Part shown: in pieces, positions 16,749 to 25,781 of the stretch
Position numbering within the stretch: the first letter of the stretch is position 1
How the letters are laid out: each line of letters opens with the position of its first letter
Assembly: GCF_013618475.1 (NCBI RefSeq)
Contig: NZ_JABJVN010000002.1
Coordinates: 434,001-498,000, forward strand
Reading direction: 5' to 3'
Origin: Saccharibacillus deserti
GTDB taxonomy: Bacteria; Bacillota; Bacilli; Paenibacillales; Paenibacillaceae
Length of the DNA stretch: 64,000 bases
Translations under genes and position numbers: made by a program
Notes under the pieces: model-generated
Told to the model about the DNA's origin: nothing
Seen by the model: only the letters and a program-made list of their open reading frames with translations
Databases searched by the model: none

Positions 16749-17774
16749 TTAGTTCGTTTTTTTGAGCAGCAGATAAAGAAAGTAAGGGGCACCGATAAAC
16801 GCCACTACGATACCGGCTGCAATCCCGTTCGGATCGTTCAGATTGCGGCCGATCGTATCGGCGAGCAGCAGCAGCCAGGCTCCGATCAGTACGGAGACCG
16901 GGATGAAGCGCTGATGGGCCGGTCCGACCAGCGCGCGTGCGATATGCGGCGCCATCAGCCCGATAAAAGAAATGCCTCCGGTGACGGATACGGCCGAAGC
17001 GGCCAAGGCGACAGCGGCCAGCAGCAGCAGAACGCGGTCTTTCTGCACCGGTACCCCGGCTCCGACAGCGGAAGCTTCGCCCAGTGACATTAGATTGAGG
17101 GTCCGGGTCTTGATCAGCGCGAAAGGAATCAGCAGAAGCAGCCAGGGCAGCAGCGCGAGAACGAACGGCCAGTCGGTTCCCCAGATATTGCCAGCCAGCC
17201 ATTTGGAAATAAAGTCGACTTTGACCCGATCGACGGAAGAGATCAGCACGATCATCATGCCCGACAGGGCAGTCGAGAAGCCGACCCCGATCAGAATCAG
17301 CCGGATCGGCTGAACGCCTTCTCCCGGGCTGTAGGCCAGCAGATAGATCAGCGCCGCGGTCAGCAGGGCCCCTCCAAAAGCAACGGCAGGCAGCAGGTAG
17401 GCGAACGAGCCGACTTCGATCGGTGCGAACAGGAAGAAGACCGTGACGCCCAGTCCGGCCCCCGCGTTGATCCCGACAATGCCCGGATCGGCCAATTCGT
17501 TGCGGGTAATCCCCTGCAGGATCGCCCCCGACAGAGCCAGTGCCATACCGGCCAGCAGCGTAATCAAAATACGCGGCAGCCGGATCGAAAACAGTACGAA
17601 TTCATCTTTGAACGCGCCTTGTCCGAACAGAGTCGGCAGTACCCGGTCAAAAGAAACCGAAGACGAACCCAGGCCCAGACTGACAAAAAAGGTTGCGACA
17701 ATCAGCAGCAGGAGCAGAGGGAACGCCAAACGGGGCCGGTGCGGCAGACGCAAACGCCGTAAGATCCGGTTCAT
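16749..17774 (-). CDS. FecCD-type iron(III)-siderophore ABC permease (second)
   Basis: This 341 aa protein has about ten hydrophobic segments and FecCD signatures: RLPRILITLLAGMALALSG, ADPGIVGINAGAGLG and GGISFIGLMAPHIARAL, the last including the loop that contacts the ATPase. The start ATG at 17774 overlaps the stop of the upstream permease by 4 bp; the much longer open frame to 18233 is an artefact over that gene. It forms a heterodimeric channel with the first permease for ferric siderophores or heme. No ATPase gene follows. Confidence 0.92.
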   Translation of the reverse strand: MNRILRRLRLPHRPRLAFPLLLLLIVATFFVSLGLGSSSVSFDRVLPTLFGQGAFKDEFVLFSIRLPRILITLLAGMALALSGAILQGITRNELADPGIVGINAGAGLGVTVFFLFAPIEVGSFAYLLPAVAFGGALLTAALIYLLAYSPGEGVQPIRLILIGVGFSTALSGMMIVLISSVDRVKVDFISKWLAGNIWGTDWPFVLALLPWLLLLIPFALIKTRTLNLMSLGEASAVGAGVPVQKDRVLLLLAAVALAASAVSVTGGISFIGLMAPHIARALVGPAHQRFIPVSVLIGAWLLLLADTIGRNLNDPNGIAAGIVVAFIGAPYFLYLLLKKTN

Positions 17775-18778
17775 GAGAGGGATCGGCCTCCTTTGCGTAC
17801 GATGAACAGAAAGAAAGGCAGACCCAGCACCGAGACGATCGCCACGATCGGGGTTTCCATCGGAGCGTTCAGCATCCGGCCAAGCGTATCGGCCAGCACC
17901 ATAAAGACGGCGCCGCAGATTGCGGACAAGGGAAGGATCGCCCGATAGTCGGTACCGGCAAAGATCCGAACGACATGCGGAATCATCAATCCGACAAAAG
18001 CGAGATTGCCGACCAAGGAAACGGCTGCGCCCGCGAGCAGCGTAATGACGACATAGAGCGCCAGCTTGACCCAGCGGGTGTTCAAACCGAGGCCGACTGC
18101 GGTCGACTCGTTGAGGCTGAGCAGCGTCAGGTGCCGCGACAGCAGCAGGGACACGGCAATACCGACCGCAATCACCGGGGAAATCGCCAGCAGCTGGCCC
18201 CAGTTCGTCCCGATCAGACCGCCCGAAGTCCACATGGAGACGCTTTTGGAAATTTTGAATTCCAGGCTGATCGCTTCCGCGGCGGCCGACAGCAGCGCGG
18301 ATACCGCTGCGCCGGCCAGCACCATACGCATGGGAGAAATACTTTTGCCGCGCAGGGCCAGCATGCCGAAGACGAACAGGACGCCAACAGCCGCACCGGC
18401 GAAGCAGGCCAGCATCACACCGAAATAGCCGGCTGCCGGCGCAAAAGCAAACACGACAGCCAAAGCCGCATTGGCGCCGGCCGTGACGCCGAGCAGTCCG
18501 GGATCGGCCAACGGATTGCGGGTCAGCCCCTGCATGATGGCCCCGGATACGGCCAGCGCGGAACCGACCAGCACGCCGCCGAGTTCCCGGGGCAGCCGCA
18601 GTTCGCGGATGATGGAAATGTCGGCGTTCGAGCGGCCGGGATCGTTCAGCGCGATCCAGATGTCCGGCAGCGAGACGTTTTTCGCACCGACGAGGATCGC
18701 TCCGACAACGACCAGAAGCAGAAGAAACAGACTCAGCAGCAGCTTAAACGCAAGAGAGCGCGCAACGGTCTTTTTCAT
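17771..18778 (-). CDS. FecCD-type iron(III)-siderophore ABC permease (first)
   Basis: This 335 aa protein belongs to the same family: RELRLPRELGGVLVGSALAVSG, ADPGLLGVTAGANAAL and GNLAFVGLMIPHVVRIF are diagnostic. A positively charged start (MKKTVARS) leads into the first membrane helix. It begins 9 bp after the stop of the substrate-binding protein gene and overlaps the second permease by 4 bp, so the three are one transcript. Pairing of two distinct permeases is typical of Bacillus ferric siderophore importers. Confidence 0.92.
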   Translation of the reverse strand: MKKTVARSLAFKLLLSLFLLLLVVVGAILVGAKNVSLPDIWIALNDPGRSNADISIIRELRLPRELGGVLVGSALAVSGAIMQGLTRNPLADPGLLGVTAGANAALAVVFAFAPAAGYFGVMLACFAGAAVGVLFVFGMLALRGKSISPMRMVLAGAAVSALLSAAAEAISLEFKISKSVSMWTSGGLIGTNWGQLLAISPVIAVGIAVSLLLSRHLTLLSLNESTAVGLGLNTRWVKLALYVVITLLAGAAVSLVGNLAFVGLMIPHVVRIFAGTDYRAILPLSAICGAVFMVLADTLGRMLNAPMETPIVAIVSVLGLPFFLFIVRKGGRSLS

Positions 18779-18787
18779 CGGAAAAAG

Positions 18788-19732
18788 TTACTGGCCCAGG
18801 AACGATTTTTTGAAGAAATCGAGCTGGTAGTCAAGCGAATAGGCGTCGTTGAAGTAGAAACCCGTCGCATCGACTTCGTACACATGGCCGTTTTGGACAG
18901 CCGGGATATTGCGGTACGTATCGGTTTCCTCGAACGAGTTGTCTCCGGTCAGCGTCTTGCTGAAGATGACGTAATCTCCCAGATATTCGGGCAGCACCTC
19001 GAGCGAGAGATCGTAGTAACCCTGCTTCGACGTCATTTCTTTGACTTTCTCCGGCATGTTCAGCCCCATAGCTTGATACAGGATTTCCGTTCCGCGTCCC
19101 CAGGCGTCGCCGAAGACGTACATTGCTTTGGCATCGCCTTCCATGACGGTTACGGTTTTGTCGGCGCCGATCTTCGCTTTGATTTCTTCGCCGGCTTTTT
19201 GCGCGCGGGTCTTGAAGTCCGCGATCCAGGCAGCGCCTTCTTTGCCTTTGTTGACCGCTTTGGCGACTTCTTCGATCTGGGCGAGATAGTCGACTTTGTT
19301 GTATGTATACGTGACGAGCGGAGCGATCTGCTTGAGTTTGTCGGCGTTCTTCACGTCGCTTGAAGCGATGATCAGGTCGGGCTGCAGCTCGATGATCTTC
19401 TCCACATCGTCGGCGGAGACTTCGGCCACGTCGGCCAGCTGTTCTTTGAAGTTCGGATTGTTCTTGGTCCATGTATCGACACCGACAACCGGAACGCCGA
19501 ACTGGATCAGTGTGCCCGTATAGCTGGACAGGTCGACGACACGCTGCGGATTGGCCGGCAGTTCGATGGGTCCGTTCTCGGACTCGTAGGTCACCGTTCC
19601 AGTCTCGCCCGGAGCGGCTTCGGCCGCGGCGGTCCCGCCTGTGTCGGGATTTGCGGCGGTCGGGGTGGAGCTTCCGCAGGCGCTAAGCGCCAAGACGAAA
19701 AGCAGCAGCAGAGGTAACAAAGATTTCTTCAT
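18788..19732 (-). CDS. Iron-siderophore ABC transporter substrate-binding lipoprotein
   Basis: This 314 aa protein has a lipoprotein signal with lipobox LSAC (Cys19) and a T/A/G-rich linker to about residue 45. The mature part is a class III periplasmic-binding-like fold: NPQRVVDLSS, VGVDTWTKNN, QPDLIIASSD and a C-terminal FYFNDAYS region. It captures ferric siderophore outside the membrane and delivers it to the permeases. A Fur-type operator lies 36 bp upstream, so repression by iron is expected. The ligand cannot be named from the sequence. Confidence 0.92.
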   Translation of the reverse strand: MKKSLLPLLLLFVLALSACGSSTPTAANPDTGGTAAAEAAPGETGTVTYESENGPIELPANPQRVVDLSSYTGTLIQFGVPVVGVDTWTKNNPNFKEQLADVAEVSADDVEKIIELQPDLIIASSDVKNADKLKQIAPLVTYTYNKVDYLAQIEEVAKAVNKGKEGAAWIADFKTRAQKAGEEIKAKIGADKTVTVMEGDAKAMYVFGDAWGRGTEILYQAMGLNMPEKVKEMTSKQGYYDLSLEVLPEYLGDYVIFSKTLTGDNSFEETDTYRNIPAVQNGHVYEVDATGFYFNDAYSLDYQLDFFKKSFLGQ

Positions 19733-19767
19733 GATTAGATAATCTCCCTTTTGAATAAGATCGCTTA

Positions 19768-19794
19768 ATGAAAACGATAATCGTTATCATTGAA
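19768..19794 (-). promoter_or_regulatory. Fur box of the iron-uptake operon
   Basis: The palindrome-like ATGAAAACGATAATCGTTATCATTGA region contains GATAAT and ATTATC half-sites in the TGATAATnATTATCA arrangement with few mismatches. It lies 36-62 bp before the lipoprotein gene start, in promoter position. Confidence 0.75.
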
Positions 19795-19915
19795 TGCAGT
19801 ATCCAAACATTAAAGCCGGCACGAAAGTTTGTCAATACCGACGAGGAGGTTAATTTTGAAGATTTTTGCGCACCTATGTCCGCACGGGAGAGACGTTCTG
19901 CAGTCGGGCCGAGCC

Positions 19916-19962
19916 AAAAAGACCCGGACGAAGGCGAATGAACTCGCCCCGATCCGGGTCTT
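19916..19962 (-). terminator. Terminator of the S9 peptidase gene
   Basis: On the minus strand AAGACCCGG (19962-19954) and CCGGGTCTT (19927-19919) flank a 26 bp loop and are followed by TTTTT. It lies 36 bp after the peptidase stop codon. Confidence 0.8.
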
Positions 19963-19997
19963 GAGTGGGAGTAAGCAATATCGAAAAGAAGGAATAA

Positions 19998-21815
19998 TCA
20001 GCCTTTTACAGCGGCCGGCTGCTCTTTGATAGCTTTTTCCAGGAATTCCAGTACGGCGCGGTATACCCGCATTTCATTTTCTTTTTTCAAGAAACCGTGA
20101 CCTTCGTCTTCCAGCACGATATATTCCACATTCGCGCCTTTTTCCTGAAGAGCCCGCACGATCTTGTCGGACTCGGCCTGTACGACGCGAGGGTCGTTGG
20201 CGCCCTGGATCACCAGCATCGGCTTGGTCATCCCGTCCAGATACGTGATCGGCGAATAAGCGATCAGCTTCTCTTTGTCCGCAACCGGATCGCCGACCCA
20301 TTTGTTCATGATCGGCTTCCAGTGTTCGGGAACCGATTCGATAAACGAGAACAGGTCGCTCGGACCGAAGATATCAACGACGGCTTTGAAATAATCGGCG
20401 TGTCGTCCGTGGAGGAGCAGGGCCATATAACCGCCGAAGCTTCCGCCCATCAGCAGCAGTTTGTCCCGATTGGCGTAGCCGTTTTCCACGATCCAGTCCA
20501 GACCGGCGATGTTGTCCAGTCTCGGTCCGTCTCCCCAGTCGCCTTCGACGAGTTTGCAGAAGGACAGTCCGTAGCCGGTGGAACCTCTGAAGTTCGGAGC
20601 GAAGATGTCGAAGCCCCGGCTGACGAGGAACTGGAACAACGAGCGGAAAGCGAGCCGTTCCGATGCCTGCGGTCCGCCGTGCGGCCACAAGATCGTATGT
20701 CCGTTGGAAGACTCTTCCGAAGCCCGGAAGAAAAGGGATTCGATCTTCAGTCCGTCGAACGACGGATACGTGAGAACTTCCGGACGTACGAGCTGTTCTT
20801 CGGAGATGCCGGGAACGCCGTAATTCGTGCAGCGCGTCCACTCTTCGGACAAACGTTCTTTTTTGAAAATATTGGTCGGACTGACGGCGCTGCGGCCGAG
20901 CACATACAGATTGCCGCTGTCGGACACTTTGACCGAAGAGATGGCGTCCACCGGAAGCGGAACGCCGCCGAGAGCTCCGCTTTCGAGATCGTAGGTGTAC
21001 AAATAGTCGGATACGCCTTTGCTTGCGGTCAGATAGAGCTGTCCGCGTTCTTTATCGTAGATAACGGAAGTGAAATCGACACCTTCGAGTTCAAGCAGCT
21101 TGGTCTTCGTCTCGCTTTCGATATCGTACCGGGCCAAATAAGAAAAATCGCCGCCCGCATTCGTCAGGAAATGCAGTTCGTGCTTGCCCGTAAACACGGA
21201 ATCGGACACCGTATACTCGCCTTCGGCTTCCGGATCGAGCGAGACATGCTTATCGCCGAAGCAGAGGAAAGCGGGCGCATACGTATTGGCAAAATGCTTG
21301 ACGTAAACGAGATATTCTTCCTTGGGACTGACGTCGATCAGGAAGATCGAGGCGTCGCCGGAACCTTGAAGTACCGAAACTTCCTGGCCTGTCTTCAGGT
21401 CGCAGCATAGGGCGCTGAGATAGGTCGGATCTTCTTTGGTCGACGTATAATAGAGGCGTTTGCCGTCCTCCGAAAGGATCGGATTCATATGCCGGTGGCC
21501 TTCTTTGACGCACAGCGGAAGAAGTTCGCCCCCATGCGGCTGCAGAGCGTAAAGCTGCGAATTTTCGTCGCCGTCATGATCGAATCCGGCGACGAGGAAG
21601 CGACCGCGTTTGTCATATTGGATAGAATCGCAGCTCTGTCCGTTAAAAGTAAGCGGATACGGAAAAGTATTCGGAAGATCCATTGCCCAGAGATCGAACT
21701 TGCCGCTGAGATTGGTGCTGAACACAACCTGTCCTTCATCCGGACTGACCGCAAAATCCTGAATCGCGAACGTACGGAAGAACTGCTCGACATCGGGTTT
21801 TTTGAACGTTAGCAT
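19998..21815 (-). CDS. S9 family prolyl-oligopeptidase-type peptidase
   Basis: This 605 aa protein has an N-terminal beta-propeller (about residues 10-340) and a C-terminal alpha/beta hydrolase domain. The catalytic triad is visible: Ser459 in GGSFGGYM, Asp541 in QGANDPRV and His573 in DEGHGF. Family members cut short peptides, often after proline or acylated residues, in the cytoplasm. There is no signal peptide. AAGGAGG lies 5 bp before the ATG at 21815. It is monocistronic and divergent from the HAD gene. Confidence 0.93.
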   Translation of the reverse strand: MLTFKKPDVEQFFRTFAIQDFAVSPDEGQVVFSTNLSGKFDLWAMDLPNTFPYPLTFNGQSCDSIQYDKRGRFLVAGFDHDGDENSQLYALQPHGGELLPLCVKEGHRHMNPILSEDGKRLYYTSTKEDPTYLSALCCDLKTGQEVSVLQGSGDASIFLIDVSPKEEYLVYVKHFANTYAPAFLCFGDKHVSLDPEAEGEYTVSDSVFTGKHELHFLTNAGGDFSYLARYDIESETKTKLLELEGVDFTSVIYDKERGQLYLTASKGVSDYLYTYDLESGALGGVPLPVDAISSVKVSDSGNLYVLGRSAVSPTNIFKKERLSEEWTRCTNYGVPGISEEQLVRPEVLTYPSFDGLKIESLFFRASEESSNGHTILWPHGGPQASERLAFRSLFQFLVSRGFDIFAPNFRGSTGYGLSFCKLVEGDWGDGPRLDNIAGLDWIVENGYANRDKLLLMGGSFGGYMALLLHGRHADYFKAVVDIFGPSDLFSFIESVPEHWKPIMNKWVGDPVADKEKLIAYSPITYLDGMTKPMLVIQGANDPRVVQAESDKIVRALQEKGANVEYIVLEDEGHGFLKKENEMRVYRAVLEFLEKAIKEQPAAVKG

Positions 21816-22051
21816 GGAATCCTCCTTGTGTCGGCTTGCAGCCGGTTAGTGGGATGTTGCAGGACGTACACTACATAAAGATTCGCCGCGGCAAATGAAA
21901 CTCCTGCCCAAATCGTATGAAAAACCGCCAATTCCAAATCGAGGAAACTGTCGATCCCGACCGGGAAAGAAGAGAAATGCACGGAATGGGGTAATAAGAA
22001 ATCATGGACATAACAAAATGAACATAATCATATAAAGAAGGAGAGAACCCC

Positions 22052-22750
22052 ATGAACCCATCCTCTACTTTTAACGCCGCCGGCATCGAGGTGATCGCCT
22101 TCGATCTGGACGGGACGCTGATCGACACGTCGGAAGCGATGTACGACGTCAATCACCGCGTATTCGAAGAAGCGATCCGAAACGGGGACGCCGCGCATCA
22201 ACCTTCCAAAGAAACGATTCGCTCGGCATTTGGCATGACGGGCCAAGAAGCGTGGAAAGTCGTAGCGGCCGAGCTGGACGAAGAAAAGCAGGACCGTTAC
22301 AAACAGCGTCACGACGAGCGGCTCGGAGAAGCCATGCGGGAGCGTTCTTATGCGCTTGACGGAGTTCCGCAGCTGCTTCGGCGGCTGTCCGGGAAGTATG
22401 AGCTGGCAACGGCCAGCAACTGCGGCCAAGACTATCTGGACCGCGTATTGGACATCGACGATCTGGCCGGTCTGATTCGCTATCCGCTGTGTGCGGGAAA
22501 CGTAGGCGCCAAGCGAAAAAGCGAGGTGCTGCAGGAACTGCTCCGGCGCAGCGGACGGGGAGCGGACCGCGTGCTTATGGTAGGGGACCGCAAATCCGAT
22601 ATTGAAGCGGCCAAAGAAGCGGGAGTGGCGGTGATCGGCGTTCGCTCGGAATTTGCCGAAGCCGGGGAACTCGACGGAGCGGACGCGGTGATCGACAGCA
22701 TCGGCGAATTGGAGTCTCTGCTCCAAAGCTCCGCCGACCGTTCGGCCTGA
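22052..22750 (+). CDS. HAD-superfamily phosphatase
   Basis: This 232 aa protein has HAD motif I FDLDGTLIDT (nucleophile Asp and acid Asp), a helical cap from about residue 25 to 95, the motif II/III region with KRKSEVL, and motif IV VGDRKSDIEAAKEAGV. It resembles phosphoglycolate/pyrophosphatase-type HAD enzymes of subfamily IA, which remove phosphate from small metabolites. AAGGAG lies 8 bp upstream. The next feature is the thrS promoter 55 bp after the stop. The substrate is unknown. Confidence 0.88.
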   Translation: MNPSSTFNAAGIEVIAFDLDGTLIDTSEAMYDVNHRVFEEAIRNGDAAHQPSKETIRSAFGMTGQEAWKVVAAELDEEKQDRYKQRHDERLGEAMRERSYALDGVPQLLRRLSGKYELATASNCGQDYLDRVLDIDDLAGLIRYPLCAGNVGAKRKSEVLQELLRRSGRGADRVLMVGDRKSDIEAAKEAGVAVIGVRSEFAEAGELDGADAVIDSIGELESLLQSSADRSA

Positions 22751-22804
22751 TTGCATAGCCGGCGAAAGTCCGTATCCGTGCGGGAAGACGCGCCCGGCCA
22801 AGCC

Positions 22805-22833
22805 TTGACGCTCGTTGCGGTACCGCTTATAAT
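22805..22833 (+). promoter_or_regulatory. Sigma-A promoter of thrS
   Basis: TTGACG (22805-22810) and TATAAT (22828-22833) are exactly 17 bp apart, upstream of the T-box leader. Confidence 0.88.
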
Positions 22834-22839
22834 GAACAG

Positions 22840-23167
22840 CAGCAAAAGCAACGACGAAGACAACAATGCCAGGTGCCCGGTACCGTCCCAGAGAGAGGAA
22901 ACGATGGCTGAAATTTCCTCCGGATCGATCTGCATTTACCCCTTCCGAGCTGCGTTTTCGAACCCCTGACGTACGGCCGGCGGAGTCCTCCGCAAGCTTG
23001 ACGCATACGGGCAGTAGAGAACGCCGGACCGCACTTCCGTTATTTATGTGCTCAATGAGGGCTTATCGCCTGCCTTCGGTCCGAGAAGACCGGGTGGCGG
23101 ACCTACGGCCGAATCAGGGTGGAACCACGGGTATAACGCTCGTCCCTTCGCGGGACGGGCGTTTTTT
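22840..23167 (+). promoter_or_regulatory. T-box leader of thrS with antiterminator and terminator
   Basis: The T-box core AGGGTGGAACCACGGG is at 23116-23131. The competing terminator is ACGCTCGTCCC (23136-23146) with GGGACGGGCGT (23152-23162) and a T6 tract. Uncharged tRNA-Thr would stabilise the antiterminator. An ACC triplet at 22938-22940 is a candidate threonine specifier, but I could not fold Stem I to confirm it. Confidence 0.92.
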
Positions 23168-23217
23168 GCGCGCGTTTCGCGGCCCATTTTCCCAAATTTA
23201 AAGGAGGAATTTTAATC

Positions 23218-25155
23218 ATGGCCATCTCTATCAGCCTGCCGGACGGCTCTGTCCGGGAATACGCGGACGGGAGCACAATCGAAGACGTCGCTGCGTCGAT
23301 CAGCAGCAGCCTGCGCAAAAATGCGCTTGCCGGCAAACAAAACGGAATCGTGGTCGATCTCAGTACGAAGCTCGAGAACGGCGCGCAGATCGAAATCGTG
23401 ATGCCCGGTTCGCCGGAAGGGCTTGAAGTGGTTCGCCACAGTACGGCCCACCTGACGGCCCAAGCGGTACGCCGTCTGTTCGGTACGAAAGAAGTGAAAC
23501 TCGGTATCGGTCCCGTGATCGAAGAAGGTTTCTACTATGATATGGATCTCGAGCACGGTCTGAATCCGGAAGATCTCCAGAAGATCGAAAAGGAAATGGA
23601 GCGGATCGTCGGCGAGAACCTGCCGATTACCCGCCGCGAAGTCAGCCGCGAAGAAGCGCTGAAAATCTTCGGCGAGCTGGGTGATCCTTACAAGATCGAA
23701 CTGATCGAGGCGCTGCCGGAAGAAGCGGCGATCACGATCTACGATCAAGGCGAATTCTTCGACCTGTGCCGCGGACCGCACGTACCGTCGACCGGCAAGC
23801 TCAAAATCTTCAAGCTGCTCAGCGTAGCCGGCGCTTACTGGCGCGGCGACAGCAAGAACAAAATGCTGCAGCGGATCTACGGCACGGCTTTCTTCAAGAA
23901 AGCGGAACTGGACGAGCATCTGCACTTCCTCGAAGAAGCCAAAAAGCGCGACCACCGGAAGCTTGGCAAAGATCTCAAGATGTTCACGTTCAGCAATCTG
24001 GTCGGTCAGGGTCTGCCGATCTGGCTGCCAAACGGCGCCAAGCTGCGCCGGACGCTGGAGCGCTATATCGTCGATCTGGAAGAAAGCCTCGGCTACCAGC
24101 ACGTGTACACGCCGGTTATGGGCAACGTGGAACTGTACAAAACATCCGGTCACTGGGAACATTACCAGGAAGACATGTTCCCGCCGATGGAGCTTGACAA
24201 CGAATCGCTCGTTCTGCGTCCGATGAACTGTCCGCACCATATGATGGTCTACAAAAACGATATGCACAGCTACCGCGAACTGCCGATCCGGATCGCCGAA
24301 CTCGGTCTGATGCACCGGTACGAAATGTCCGGCGCGCTGACCGGTTTCCACCGCGTGCGCGCGATGACGCTGAACGACGCGCATATCTTCTGCCGTCCGG
24401 ACCAGATCAAGGAAGAGTTCGGCCGCGTCGTGAAGCTGATCGCCAAAGTGTACGAAGATTTCGGCATCGACAGCTACCGTTTCCGTCTGTCTTACCGCGA
24501 TCCGCAGGATACCGAGAAGTATTTCCAGAACGACGAGATGTGGGAAATGTCCCAGCGCATGCTGCGCGAAGTCGTCGAAGAACTCGATCTGCCGTTCTAC
24601 GAAGCGGAAGGCGAAGCGGCGTTCTACGGACCGAAGCTCGACGTACAGATCAAGACCGCACTTGGCAAGGAAGAGACGCTGTCGACCGCACAGCTCGACT
24701 TCCTGCTGCCTGAACGTTTCGAACTCGAATACGTAGGCGACGACGGCCAGAAGCATCGTCCGGTCGTCATCCACCGCGGCATCATCAGCACCATGGAACG
24801 CTTCACGGCATTCCTGTTGGAGAACTTCGCCGGCAATCTGCCGCTGTGGCTGTCGCCGATGCAGGCGAAGATCATTCCGGTATCGGGCAACTACAGCGAG
24901 TACGCCGAGCAGGTGGCGGACCGCTTAAGAGAATCCGGAATTCGCGTCGAGACGGACGTGCGCAACGAGAAGCTCGGCTACAAGATCCGCGAAGCCCAGC
25001 TGGAAAAAGCGCCGTACATGTTCGTCGTCGGCGAGAACGAGAAAGAAGCGGGCGGCGTATCCGTACGCAAGCGCGGCGAAGGCGACCTCGGCGCGAAGCC
25101 GCTGGACGAAGTGATTGCCATGCTGCAGGAAGAGATCCGTACCCGCAAAATTTAA
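23218..25155 (+). CDS. thrS: Threonyl-tRNA synthetase
   Basis: This 645 aa class II synthetase has the TGS domain (residues 1-62), the editing domain with [15 protein letters not shown] and the second histidine motif region DLCRGPHVP, then the catalytic core with motif 2 residues around [23 protein letters not shown] contains the zinc-binding Cys. A C-terminal anticodon-binding domain begins near residue 540. It charges tRNA-Thr with threonine. AAAGGAGG precedes the ATG. Expression is controlled by the T-box leader, so it rises when threonine is short. Confidence 0.97.
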   Translation: MAISISLPDGSVREYADGSTIEDVAASISSSLRKNALAGKQNGIVVDLSTKLENGAQIEIVMPGSPEGLEVVRHSTAHLTAQAVRRLFGTKEVKLGIGPVIEEGFYYDMDLEHGLNPEDLQKIEKEMERIVGENLPITRREVSREEALKIFGELGDPYKIELIEALPEEAAITIYDQGEFFDLCRGPHVPSTGKLKIFKLLSVAGAYWRGDSKNKMLQRIYGTAFFKKAELDEHLHFLEEAKKRDHRKLGKDLKMFTFSNLVGQGLPIWLPNGAKLRRTLERYIVDLEESLGYQHVYTPVMGNVELYKTSGHWEHYQEDMFPPMELDNESLVLRPMNCPHHMMVYKNDMHSYRELPIRIAELGLMHRYEMSGALTGFHRVRAMTLNDAHIFCRPDQIKEEFGRVVKLIAKVYEDFGIDSYRFRLSYRDPQDTEKYFQNDEMWEMSQRMLREVVEELDLPFYEAEGEAAFYGPKLDVQIKTALGKEETLSTAQLDFLLPERFELEYVGDDGQKHRPVVIHRGIISTMERFTAFLLENFAGNLPLWLSPMQAKIIPVSGNYSEYAEQVADRLRESGIRVETDVRNEKLGYKIREAQLEKAPYMFVVGENEKEAGGVSVRKRGEGDLGAKPLDEVIAMLQEEIRTRKI

Positions 25156-25191
25156 CGGTCGGCACGAGTTCTTCTTGGGTTTCGAAATTGG

Positions 25192-25216
25192 GCCGCTCCT
25201 TTCGGGGAGCGGCTTT
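25192..25216 (+). terminator. Terminator after thrS
   Basis: GCCGCTCC (25192-25199) pairs with GGAGCGGC (25206-25213), followed by TTTCT. Confidence 0.7.
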
Positions 25217-25389
25217 CTGCTGTGCCTGCGGCTGCGCAGCCGCAACGTTCTCGGCCTTGCGACCGGGACAGCTCCGACTGCAGGCGGCAGCGAAGTTCCC
25301 TCTCCGGCCGGATCGAAAGATCGTTCGCGCGCAGCTTCGTACCGACGCCTTTTTGCCGCATACTGAAAAAAACGAAGGAGGCGCGGACA

Positions 25390-25608
25390 ATGGGAACCTA
25401 CGCACGCAGAAGAACGAGAAGAAACAAGCTGCTGAGCCAAGCTTACGGCTGGCTGTTCGGAAAGCGGGAGAATCGGGGAAGCGGCGGCACACGTACGGCG
25501 GCGGAGACGGATTTTTATACCGGCGAGAGCACTCTGAAACGGGTATTCGACTATACGCAGGAATTGAACCGGGAATTGACGATCGGCCTGCTGCGCAGCC
25601 GGTTCTGA
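25390..25608 (+). CDS. Small basic protein of unknown function
   Basis: This 72 aa frame starts at ATG 25390 with AAGGAGG 8 bp upstream, a strong reason to believe it. The first 15 residues are very basic (RRRTRRNK), followed by YGWLFGKRE and an amphipathic C-terminal helix ending LLRSRF. There is no signal peptide or membrane helix and no family I recognise. It sits 170 bp upstream of liaF in the same direction, in the place where some Bacilli have liaIH or liaG, but it resembles none of them. Confidence 0.6.
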   Translation: MGTYARRRTRRNKLLSQAYGWLFGKRENRGSGGTRTAAETDFYTGESTLKRVFDYTQELNRELTIGLLRSRF

Positions 25609-25781
25609 CCCGAACTTCGCTTGCGGCCCGACTGCGGCGTCTCGGTCTTGAGACCGAGGCGACTTTCATTCCCGCGCCGCTTCCGCAAGAAGAAGGCTTC
25701 CGGTAAAGTAAAGGCATAACCACGAAGTTCCCGGAGCATGAACGAATGTTTCCGGCCCTTATAGAAGAGGAGGAGAGTATA

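Noticed and set aside
16749-18233. Long N-terminal extension of the second FecCD permease
   Set aside because: The added part is the other frame of the first permease gene; the real start overlaps it by 4 bp (ATGA).
19856-20029. 57 aa frame with GAGGAGG before a TTG
   Set aside because: The ribosome-site-like bases are good, but the frame covers the terminator stem of the S9 peptidase gene and overlaps its 3' end antisense, so I judged it chance. Ribosome profiling could rescue it.
23212-24774. 520 aa frame antisense to thrS
   Set aside because: It lies wholly within the certain threonyl-tRNA synthetase gene and has the composition expected of an antisense shadow in GC-rich coding DNA.
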